DNA from: JALZUE01 sp051251725
Lineage (GTDB): Bacteria > Pseudomonadota > Gammaproteobacteria > Enterobacterales > Alteromonadaceae
NCBI GenBank assembly: GCA_051251725.1
Contig: JBPOFN010000081.1
Coordinates: 1 to 7,156, forward strand
Direction: 5' to 3'
DNA length: 7,156 nucleotides
Shown here: in pieces, positions 1 to 6,411 of the stretch
Numbering within the stretch: the stretch's first letter is position 1
Layout: each line of letters starts with the position of its first letter
Position numbers and translations under genes: made by a program
Notes under the pieces: generated by a model
Database searches by the model: none
Seen by the model: the letters and a program-made list of their open reading frames with translations, nothing else
What the model was told of the DNA's origin: nothing

Positions 1-68
1 AATATTTCTAAAACCGAAGCTATACAACGGTTACAGACCATATTTTTTATGTAGAAAGTTTCGTTCAT
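1..68 (-). CDS. 5' end of a gene with an HMA-like MVCNRC metal-binding start, possible AraC-type regulator (partial)
   Basis: Reading leftward from an ATG at 68-66 gives 22 open codons, MNETFYIKNMVCNRCIASVL followed by EI, before the window ends. The K-N-M-V-C-N-R-C stretch has the M-x-C-x-x-C form of heavy-metal-associated (HMA) copper-binding loops, here at residues 10-15. The start lies 12 bases after the stop of the DUF3347 lipoprotein gene and on the same strand, which fits the last part of an operon. From memory of the family, Flavobacteriia have AraC-type helix-turn-helix proteins that begin with almost this sequence, so a metal-sensing regulator is my preferred reading. A small HMA copper chaperone is the alternative. 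The DNA-binding part, if present, is outside the window, so the function is inferred; the coding start itself is well supported. Confidence 0.65.
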   Translation of the reverse strand, partial: MNETFYIKNMVCNRCIASVLEI

Positions 69-80
69 TATTTTCTTAAA

Positions 81-665
81 TTATATTTCTCTTTGGACCT
101 TGCCACATTGCAACATTGTACTGCCATAATACGGATTTCGGATTTCATCGCTCATACTTAACCAAGTACTACCACCTTCATACATGGGACAAAATTGTTC
201 ATATACCTTGTTTGTAGACCCTGTAATAGTAATTATCTTCGTTACTTCTTCCGTTAGCAATTTAAAATAGCGGCGTTGTTTTTTTATAGTGCTATTGGAA
301 ATTTCTTCTGCATGTGCTTTTGCTTTTTCAATAAGCTCCTCCAACTCTAATTTTTGTTCTTTACTAAAAGATGAGGCATCAAAATTCGCCAAGTTTTTAC
401 TTAATATTTTGCTTATAGTATTGGCCTCCTTATTATCATCTTTCACCAAAGCATCCTTTAAATTAAAATAATCTTTTAGGATATCCTCATTATTGTCTTC
501 TTGATTATCGTTTGCAGCAGCCACCTTCTTATCACCATCATGATTCATTTCTGAATGATCACTGTCTGTTTTATGTTCTTTATTTTCCCCCTTGCATGAT
601 GATGCTATTGATATTGCCATTAAGGCCAATGCTAAAATTCCTATTTTGATTTTCATATTTTTCAT
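81..665 (-). CDS. DUF3347 domain lipoprotein, probable envelope copper-binding protein
   Basis: This is a 194-residue exported protein. Residues 1-23 form a signal sequence (MKNMKIKIG, then a hydrophobic run) ending in ASSC, so Cys24 is the likely lipidation site and the protein should be membrane anchored. Residues 25-60 are charged, low-complexity linker with scattered His and Met (H31, H37, M40, H42). Residues about 61-194 match the DUF3347 family: a helical part (DYFNLKDALVKDD) and the typical C-terminal block with F-C-P-M at 158-161, W168-L169, E174-I-R-N-P-Y and M184-L-Q-C187. C159, M161, M184 and C187 are candidate soft-metal ligands. DUF3347 occurs alone or attached to CusB-type adaptors; here there are no adaptor barrel-sandwich or coiled-coil parts. 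It follows the TolC gene after 53 bases and precedes the HMA-like gene by 12. Metal binding is inferred from family and context. Confidence 0.88.
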   Translation of the reverse strand: MKNMKIKIGILALALMAISIASSCKGENKEHKTDSDHSEMNHDGDKKVAAANDNQEDNNEDILKDYFNLKDALVKDDNKEANTISKILSKNLANFDASSFSKEQKLELEELIEKAKAHAEEISNSTIKKQRRYFKLLTEEVTKIITITGSTNKVYEQFCPMYEGGSTWLSMSDEIRNPYYGSTMLQCGKVQREI

Positions 666-666
666 T

Positions 667-683
667 ATTAAAATGGTTTTAAT
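667..683 (-). repeat. Perfect AT-rich inverted repeat just upstream of the DUF3347 gene start
   Basis: ATTAAAA and TTTTAAT are separated by TGG on the plus strand, giving a perfect 7-bp inverted repeat with a 3-base centre. It ends one base before the ATG at 665-663. In the mRNA it could fold into a weak A/U hairpin over the ribosome landing area, or in DNA it could be a protein site. The stem has no G-C pair, and such repeats arise easily in AT-rich DNA, so a function is not established. Confidence 0.35.
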
Positions 684-718
684 CTTTATCTCTATCTACT
701 ACTATTGTTGTCTCTCTA

Positions 719-1960
719 TTAATTTACCAAATAATTCACGACAGCAGATTGCGAGTAGTACACCTGTATTGCATCAATCTGGTTCATTGCGAATTTTAAT
801 TGTAATTCTTGAATGTCCAGTACGTTGTTAAAATCTATAGTACCCGTTTCATAACTACTAATTAGGATTTCTTCTGCATCCTTTGCCTGTTTCAAATTTT
901 TAACTTGCGTGGTATATTTTATTCTTGCTTGGTTTCGTAGTCCTTTTGCTTTTGCGAAAGCGGTCTGCAAAACATTTAATCTTTCATTTTTCTGAAGCTG
1001 TAGCTCTTGTTGGCGCAAATCATTCTGTTTTGAAATGGATTTATAGCGCTTATTAAAAATGGGAACCGAAACCGAAAGCATGGGCATAAAAATATCCTTG
1101 CCATTTTTACTAATTTCTATATCGGTACGTTCGGAAAGTGCTATATAATCAAAACCAAAACCTATAGAAGGTTTTCCTTCTGATTGGTTCAACAATTCTG
1201 ATTGCGCAACAGATTCATACAACTTATCATACTTTAGTATTTCTGGGTGCAACTGCATATTTTCTTTTATAAATGCCGCCTCATCCTCAATTAGCTCCAG
1301 TGACTGTACCACCGCTATTGGACTATCTTCATTACGGTTAAGCAGTTTGTTAAATGCAATCCGCTCAGATAAAAAAGCCTCTTCTAACACTTCCTTGTCT
1401 TGTTGTAACTCATTCTGCCGAATTTGCAACCGCAACACATCTACTGCAGAAGCCTTCCCAACTTCTATAGAGGTTAAAGCCAATTGTTCATAGGTGTTCA
1501 ACAATTGTATATTCTCCTCTAAAACTGCCTGTTGAGCACGGATTTCATACAACTGATAGTACGACTGAGAAACTGATAATGCCAACTTCCGTTTTGCTAT
1601 AACAATAGATACAAATTCTGCTTCCGCCAAAGAACTTGCATAATTTTCACGAGCCGTTATCGTACCGAACCAAGGCATCATTTGCTTTGCCGAAAACTTC
1701 CCTATTTGCGTACCAGTCCTTGTTTCCGTAGGAACCACAAAATAACCCGCACTAAACTCCGTATTAGGTAAGGAATTGACTTCGTTCTTTTTTTCCTCGG
1801 CAATGCTATACCGCACTTCAAAAGCTTGGATTTCCGGATTGTTTGCCTCTGCTTCTTGAATGTACTCCAAAAGTGTTTGCGCTTTCTCGGCTGTTTGGCA
1901 AAAGGCAGACGACACCAAGAAAATTGTCAATAGACCTGACATTAGTATTTTATTTTTCAT
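719..1960 (-). CDS. TolC-family outer membrane efflux channel of the Cus-type pump
   Basis: This 413-residue protein is an outer membrane factor that would carry metal ions from the inner-membrane RND pump across the periplasm and outer membrane. Residues 1-21 form a signal peptide (MKNKILMSGLLTIFLVSSAF then C), probably cut before Q22. Residues about 27-210 and 235-413 are the two OEP repeats: long amphipathic helices rich in Gln, Glu and Ala (for example 140-200 and 305-370), each with a beta segment (FSAGYFVV at 69-76; PSIGFGFDYIAL at 264-275). The end, with GTIDFNNVLDIQELQLKF at 373-390, is typical for metal-efflux TolC proteins. Its ATG overlaps the pump stop codon as ATGA, indicating translational coupling and a shared mRNA. 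Length is normal for CusC/CzcC-like proteins of Bacteroidota. The substrate is inferred from the pump. Confidence 0.93.
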   Translation of the reverse strand: MKNKILMSGLLTIFLVSSAFCQTAEKAQTLLEYIQEAEANNPEIQAFEVRYSIAEEKKNEVNSLPNTEFSAGYFVVPTETRTGTQIGKFSAKQMMPWFGTITARENYASSLAEAEFVSIVIAKRKLALSVSQSYYQLYEIRAQQAVLEENIQLLNTYEQLALTSIEVGKASAVDVLRLQIRQNELQQDKEVLEEAFLSERIAFNKLLNRNEDSPIAVVQSLELIEDEAAFIKENMQLHPEILKYDKLYESVAQSELLNQSEGKPSIGFGFDYIALSERTDIEISKNGKDIFMPMLSVSVPIFNKRYKSISKQNDLRQQELQLQKNERLNVLQTAFAKAKGLRNQARIKYTTQVKNLKQAKDAEEILISSYETGTIDFNNVLDIQELQLKFAMNQIDAIQVYYSQSAVVNYLVN

Positions 1961-4900
1961 CGGATGGCTTTTTTAAGTTGAGCTTCTTTTCTCCAGCTAT
2001 ACAATACCGGAACTATAAAATAAGAGGTAACATCTATAATCATTCCTCCAAAAATAGGAATCGCCATGGGCATCATAATATCACTTCCTTTTCCTGTGGA
2101 CGTTAATACAGGTAACAAAGCAAGAATGGTAGTTACCGTAGTCATCAAACAGGGACGAATCCGTTTTTCTGCGGCTACCAAAGCAGCCTGTCGTATGCCT
2201 TTCTTATCTGTTGGTTTTTCCCGGTCAAAACTTTGTGTGAGATATGTAGCCATAACAACACCATCATCTGTTGCAATGCCAAAAAGGGCTATAAATCCAA
2301 CCCATACGGCTACACTAAGATTGATGGTCTTCATATTGAAAAGCTCCCTCATGTTCTCTCCAAAGAAGCTAAAATTGAAGAACCAATCTTGACCATACAA
2401 CCATATCATGATAAAACCACCGGCAAAAGCCACCGTGATTCCTGTAAAGACCATTAAAGACGTAGCTACCGACCTAAACTGGAAGTAGAGAATTAAAAAG
2501 ATAATTAGTAGTGCCAAGGGCACTACTACAGATAGTGTCTTCTCTGCCCGAAGTTGGTTTTCATATGTTCCTGTGAACATATAGCTAATACCTTTGGGAA
2601 CAACCAATTCGCCAGAATCTATATGTTCCTGAATCAGCTTTTGGGCATTTTCCACCACATTCACCTCCGCAAAACCATCTAACTTATCAAAAAGTACATA
2701 GCCCACTAAAAAGGTGTCTTCACTTTTAATAACCTGCGGACCTTGTTCATAGCGGATATCTACTAATTCACCTAAAGGCACCGGGCTTCCTTTTTCTACG
2801 GGTACGTAAATTTTCTTTAGGTCGTCTGGTGTTGCTCGGAGTTCGCGTGGGTAACGAACCCTAACGGCATACCGCTCACGACCCTCAACCGTCTGCGTTA
2901 GTGGAACTCCCCCAACAGCAATTTGCAGAATTTCTTGAACATCTACAACAGAGATTCCGTAACGGGCCAGCTGGTCTCGTTTAATATCGATCAACAAGTA
3001 GGGCTTACCAACAATGCGGTCCGCAAAAACGGCCTGTTCTTTAACGCCTTCCGCCTGTTTTAGTAGGGCTTCCAATTTTAACCCAAAAGCTTCAATCTCA
3101 TGTAAATCCTGCCCTTTTATTTTTACTCCCATAGGAGCACGCATACCCGTTTGCAACATGACCAATCGCGTTTCTATAGGCTGTAATTTGGGAGCAGAAG
3201 TAACCCCTGGTAATTTAGTAACCTCAACAATTTTGTTCCAAATGTCATCTGGGCTTTTAATTTCAGGGCGCCAGATTCTGTAATACTCTCCGTCTTCATC
3301 GGTAATTAGGTCTTTCCTCGATACATTGCTTATGGTTGACAAGCTTCCGTTGTTACGCGCATTATCAACTGTGTTAGAACTGATTTCTATATTTTTATTA
3401 TGAAACAATTTTCCATCGGCTAAAACAAAAAGACCTTCTTCATTTACCTTATATCGCTGACGTTCTCCATCAGCATTTCGCATAAATTCAGGTTTATACT
3501 GAATCATGTTTTCATACATTGATAAAGGTGCCGGATCCAAAGCAGATTCTGTTCGTCCAGCTTTACCTACTACGGTTTCAATCTCTGGAATACTAGCCAC
3601 GGCCATATCTAACTGCTGTAACACACGCCTATTTTCTTCTACACCGGCATGTGGTAAAGAGGTAGGCATCAATAAAAAGGAACCTTCGTTCAATGATGGC
3701 ATAAATTCCTTTCCGGTATTCATCATAATGGAAGCGCCTAAAATGACGATAGTAGTGGGAATACTAAGAAATAGCAATCGGTTATTAAGCGCCCAAGTTA
3801 GAATACTTGTGTAAAATTTTCTGAAAACGATAAACACACCTAGTAATCCAAAGCAAATAATACTTACAAACAGGACGTTCATAACAATGCTTCTATCAAA
3901 CCCTAGTGGCCGCCAATGTTCTGCCAAAAGAAATACAATGGCAATTGCAGAAATAGCAATATTTAAATAATTAGCCCGCTTTGCATCTATATAATTCCGT
4001 GTAACCGCAATACCTACTAATCCAAAAGCAACAAGTACCAAACCTGTTCCATATCCGTAAAACATTACCACTACCCCAAAGACAATTAAAGCAGCATTTA
4101 TGATAGTCTTACTTACTTTTTGAATGCTATTTTTCTTGAAAAGGAAAGCTGCAAAAGGTGGAATTAAAAACAACGCAATAATTAATGAAGCCGTAAGTGC
4201 CATGGTTTTTGTAAATGCTAAAGGCCGAAAAAGTTTACCCTCTGCTCCAATCATAGTAAAAACAGGCACAAAGCTGATAATCGTAGTCAAAACAGCAGTT
4301 AGAATAGCTCCCGAAACTTCCGAAGTTGCATTATAAACCACTTCATTAACGGACAAATTAGGGTCGCGTTCTGGGTCCTCCAAATGCCTAATCATGTTTT
4401 CTGCCAGTATGACTCCTACATCTACCATGGTACCAATAGCAATAGCAATACCAGATAGCGCCACAATATTAGCATCTACATTAAATAGCTTCATGGCCAC
4501 AAACACCATTAACACGGCAACAGCTAAAAGTCCGGAAATTAAAATAGAAGCACGCAGGTTAAAAACCATGATAATAATCACCAAAATAGTAATCAGTATC
4601 TCCATGGTGAGCGCTTCACTTAGGGTATCCAATGTTTCTTTTATAAGTTCTGTACGGTCATAAAAAGGAACGATGGTCAGTTGAGAAGAAGTGCCATCAG
4701 ACAATACTTTTGAAGGTAGTCCGCCACTTAGTTCATTAATCTGTTCTTTTACATTATTTATGACCTCCATAGGGTTGGCACCATGCCGGGCAACGATTAC
4801 GCCACCAACAACTTCTGCACCTTCCTTATCCAAAATTCCACGACGCGCTTCCGGCCCCAGTTTTACCGTTGCCACATCTTTAATGCGTATAGCCGTGAAA

Positions 4901-5709
4901 TTCTCTGAGCTTACCACAGCATTTTCAATATCCGCAACAGATTTCACATACCCCAAGCCACGTACGAGATATTCCGCCTGGTTCATTTCTAAAGTCTGTG
5001 CACCGATCTCTTTATTGCTATCCTTAACCGCCTTTGCAATATCGCTCAGTCCAATATTGTATTGCCGCATCAATTCCGGGTTTACATCCACCTGATATTC
5101 TTGAACAAAACCACCAATAGATGCTACTTCAGAAACGCCACTTGCAGATGATAACGCGTATTTAACATAGTAATCTTGAATACTACGAAGCTCTTGCAAA
5201 TCCCATCCACCAGTAACATTGCCTTCTGGGTCCCGCCCTTCTAACGTATACCAGAAAATCTGCCCCAAACCTGTAGCATCCGGCCCTAATGAAGGATTTA
5301 CCCCTTCAGGTAAAAGTCCAGCTGAAAGCGAATTCAGTTTTTCAAGAATACGGCTACGCGACCAATAGAACTCTACATCTTCTTCAAAAATGATATAGAT
5401 ACTAGAAAAACCGAACATGGAAGAACTACGAACCGTCTTTACTCCAGGAACCCCCAAAAGCGATGTGGTTAAAGGATAGGTAATCTGGTCCTCAATATCT
5501 TGCGGCGAACGACCTTGCCATTTGGTGTAGACAATTTGCTGGTTTTCACCAATATCTGGGATAGCATCTACCGCAACGGGGTTGGACGGCAGAAGTCCGG
5601 TATCCCACCCAAAAGGGGCATTTACCGTTCCCCAACCCACAAAAAGGGCCAGTAAAAGTACCGCGACAAGCTTATTCTCTATGAGAAATTTAATAGCCTT
5701 ATTCAGCAT
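1957..5709 (-). CDS. cusA: CusA/CzcA-type heavy-metal RND efflux pump, probably Cu(I)/Ag(I)
   Basis: This 1250-residue inner-membrane proton-driven pump belongs to the HME-RND group. Seen: an N-terminal membrane segment (about 8-30), GRSPQDIEDQITYPL at 66-80, GLGQIFWYTLEG at 147-158, membrane helices about 368-530, a second half with helices about 1058-1240, and the TM4 charge motif with D430 and E437. The three Met residues that form the Cu(I)/Ag(I) site of E. coli CusA (M573, M623, M672) align with M681 (LLMPTSLP), M731 (APLSMYEN) and M851 (TRLVMLQTG), favouring copper or silver over zinc/cobalt. E. coli CusA is about 1047 residues; the extra length sits mainly at about 528-640 (added hydrophobic helices), 741-815 (polar periplasmic insert) and 1105-1127. 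The start is fixed by an in-frame TAA 12 bases upstream. It precedes TolC with a 4-base overlap. The gene is intact. Confidence 0.95.
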   Translation of the reverse strand: MLNKAIKFLIENKLVAVLLLALFVGWGTVNAPFGWDTGLLPSNPVAVDAIPDIGENQQIVYTKWQGRSPQDIEDQITYPLTTSLLGVPGVKTVRSSSMFGFSSIYIIFEEDVEFYWSRSRILEKLNSLSAGLLPEGVNPSLGPDATGLGQIFWYTLEGRDPEGNVTGGWDLQELRSIQDYYVKYALSSASGVSEVASIGGFVQEYQVDVNPELMRQYNIGLSDIAKAVKDSNKEIGAQTLEMNQAEYLVRGLGYVKSVADIENAVVSSENFTAIRIKDVATVKLGPEARRGILDKEGAEVVGGVIVARHGANPMEVINNVKEQINELSGGLPSKVLSDGTSSQLTIVPFYDRTELIKETLDTLSEALTMEILITILVIIIMVFNLRASILISGLLAVAVLMVFVAMKLFNVDANIVALSGIAIAIGTMVDVGVILAENMIRHLEDPERDPNLSVNEVVYNATSEVSGAILTAVLTTIISFVPVFTMIGAEGKLFRPLAFTKTMALTASLIIALFLIPPFAAFLFKKNSIQKVSKTIINAALIVFGVVVMFYGYGTGLVLVAFGLVGIAVTRNYIDAKRANYLNIAISAIAIVFLLAEHWRPLGFDRSIVMNVLFVSIICFGLLGVFIVFRKFYTSILTWALNNRLLFLSIPTTIVILGASIMMNTGKEFMPSLNEGSFLLMPTSLPHAGVEENRRVLQQLDMAVASIPEIETVVGKAGRTESALDPAPLSMYENMIQYKPEFMRNADGERQRYKVNEEGLFVLADGKLFHNKNIEISSNTVDNARNNGSLSTISNVSRKDLITDEDGEYYRIWRPEIKSPDDIWNKIVEVTKLPGVTSAPKLQPIETRLVMLQTGMRAPMGVKIKGQDLHEIEAFGLKLEALLKQAEGVKEQAVFADRIVGKPYLLIDIKRDQLARYGISVVDVQEILQIAVGGVPLTQTVEGRERYAVRVRYPRELRATPDDLKKIYVPVEKGSPVPLGELVDIRYEQGPQVIKSEDTFLVGYVLFDKLDGFAEVNVVENAQKLIQEHIDSGELVVPKGISYMFTGTYENQLRAEKTLSVVVPLALLIIFLILYFQFRSVATSLMVFTGITVAFAGGFIMIWLYGQDWFFNFSFFGENMRELFNMKTINLSVAVWVGFIALFGIATDDGVVMATYLTQSFDREKPTDKKGIRQAALVAAEKRIRPCLMTTVTTILALLPVLTSTGKGSDIMMPMAIPIFGGMIIDVTSYFIVPVLYSWRKEAQLKKAIR

Positions 5710-5769
5710 ATAAATTGATAATTAAACAGTTAGAAACACCAGTTATAAAAACATGGAATACAACACGTG

Positions 5770-5799
5770 CAACCCAAGATGAAATTTTCCATTGGGCTG
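5770..5799 (-). other. Candidate RNA hairpin in the leader between the HYC_CC_PP gene and the pump gene
   Basis: On the minus strand CAGCCCAA and TTGGGTTG can pair over 8 positions (one G-U wobble) around a 14-base loop. The wobble position is an A-C mismatch when read on the plus strand, so the fold suits the operon transcript. It lies about 60 bases before the pump ATG in a 122-base gap with no TAnnTTTG box. It could protect the RNA, tune pump translation or be chance. No U-run follows, so it is not a standard terminator. Confidence 0.35.
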
Positions 5800-5831
5800 T
5801 GGTTCCCATATTAGCGGGACTGTTTAAAAAA

Positions 5832-6248
5832 TCAGATTAAATAGGTCTCGTGCAGAATCTGCACGTCCTGTATGAGATAGGGAGGGGAGTAATCTTTAAA
5901 AGGAACGATGTTCTCATCCATTCCTTCAAAAAGATTGATATATGAATAAACAAAACTGGCAACAAAAGTTTGTTGCTCAAGCGTTAGTTGTTCAAATGAA
6001 GTTTTTAAATCATCTTGACCTTCCACAACCAGTTGCTCATCTGAACAACATGATTTTTCCGAAAGCGAATCTTTACCAGACTCAGGCATTTGCATTTTTT
6101 CCATACCGCAAGTCTCGGTTTCTTGGAAAATCGAAAAATCTACTAAAGTATCTCCACAATAATGCGCATCTAATGTAAATGACATTGCAGTGAACATCAC
6201 CACGAACGCCATACAGACAGCACTAATTTTATGGAATACCTTTTTCAT
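5832..6248 (-). CDS. HYC_CC_PP family small secreted protein, first gene of the efflux operon
   Basis: This 138-residue protein matches the HYC_CC_PP family of Bacteroidota, named after three conserved motifs that are all present: H29-Y30-C31, C67-C68 and P122-P123. Residues 1 to about 25 form a signal peptide (MKKVFHKIS, then a hydrophobic run to SFTLDA), so it should act in the periplasm. Further features are C47-G-M49, a Met-containing stretch (M49, M52, M54), SCCSD at 66-70, and a hydrophobic FVASFVYSYINLFEG at 95-109 followed by IVPFKDYSPPYL. The family has no established biochemical role that I know of. The paired Cys, His and Met residues and the position 122 bases before a CusA-type pump suggest copper binding or delivery to the pump; this is inference. 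The start is the ATG directly after a strong Bacteroidota -7 box, giving a normal signal peptide. Confidence 0.88.
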   Translation of the reverse strand: MKKVFHKISAVCMAFVVMFTAMSFTLDAHYCGDTLVDFSIFQETETCGMEKMQMPESGKDSLSEKSCCSDEQLVVEGQDDLKTSFEQLTLEQQTFVASFVYSYINLFEGMDENIVPFKDYSPPYLIQDVQILHETYLI

Positions 6249-6255
6249 CTTGAAA

Positions 6256-6263
6256 CAAAGGTA
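6256..6263 (-). promoter_or_regulatory. Bacteroidota -7 promoter box (TACCTTTG) for the efflux operon
   Basis: TACCTTTG is an exact match to the Bacteroidota primary sigma -7 consensus TAnnTTTG. Its last base is only 7 bases (TTTCAAG) before the ATG at 6248, so transcription would begin at or within a few bases of the start codon, giving a leaderless or nearly leaderless mRNA. No TTG is seen at the expected -33 distance, which would fit an activator-dependent or weak basal promoter. I see no other perfect box in the intergenic stretches upstream of the HYC_CC_PP or pump genes. Confidence 0.65.
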
Positions 6264-6277
6264 GTTAAGTTTAACTA
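6262..6277. promoter_or_regulatory. 16-bp palindrome overlapping the promoter, candidate operator
   Basis: TAGTTAA and TTAACTA flank a GT centre, forming a perfect 7-bp inverted repeat. Its edge shares the first two bases of the TACCTTTG box and it fills the spacer where a repressor or a spacer-twisting activator would bind. A further TAGTT lies 14 bases from the first, making AACTAGTT at 6273-6280, itself an 8-bp palindrome. The position makes a metal-responsive operator a reasonable guess, but the binding protein is unknown. Confidence 0.5.
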
Positions 6278-6308
6278 GTTGTTTTGGGAATTAACAGTAT
6301 TTTAGAGA

Positions 6309-6332
6309 ATGTGTTAGGGGCAAACAACACAT
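6309..6332. repeat. Imperfectly placed 7-bp inverted repeat in the intergenic region
   Basis: ATGTGTT and AACACAT form a perfect 7-bp inverted repeat around a 10-base centre. It lies about 46 bases upstream of the TACCTTTG box and about 80 bases past the stop of the upstream gene. It could be an upstream protein-binding site or a hairpin at the 3' end of the upstream transcript. No U-run follows on the minus strand, so intrinsic termination is unlikely to depend on it alone. Confidence 0.3.
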
Positions 6333-6391
6333 ATTATGAAATTTATAAATCTAATATATAAAGGTTAGCAAAGCATATTGGACTATTATTT

Positions 6392-6409
6392 CCAAAATGG
6401 CATGTTTGG
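6392..6409 (-). terminator. Weak stem-loop just after the DUF1801/CDGSH gene
   Basis: CCAAA and TTTGG form a 5-bp stem with an 8-base loop starting 3 bases after the stop codon of the 7044-6412 gene. A competing 5-bp stem (TTGGA/TCCAA at 6378-6382 and 6391-6395) overlaps it. Neither is followed by a clear U-run, so this is only a possible 3' end structure. Whether the upstream gene is transcribed into the efflux operon cannot be decided from it. Confidence 0.2.
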
Positions 6410-6411
6410 GT

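Noticed and set aside
2066..2392. Plus-strand open frames opposite the pump C-terminus
   Set aside because: They overlap conserved RND helices on the other strand and look like frame shadows.
4691..5095. Plus-strand open frame of 134 codons inside the pump gene
   Set aside because: It is antisense to a fully conserved CusA region, is Ser/Thr/Pro-rich with no family resemblance, and reflects the complement of pump codons.
5806..5821. Short TCCC/GGGA inverted repeat after the HYC_CC_PP gene as a terminator
   Set aside because: Only 4 pairs and no following U-run on the minus strand; too weak to call.
5942..6178. Plus-strand open frame of 78 codons opposite the HYC_CC_PP gene
   Set aside because: The minus-strand frame has a signal peptide and all family motifs; the plus-strand frame has no recognisable features.
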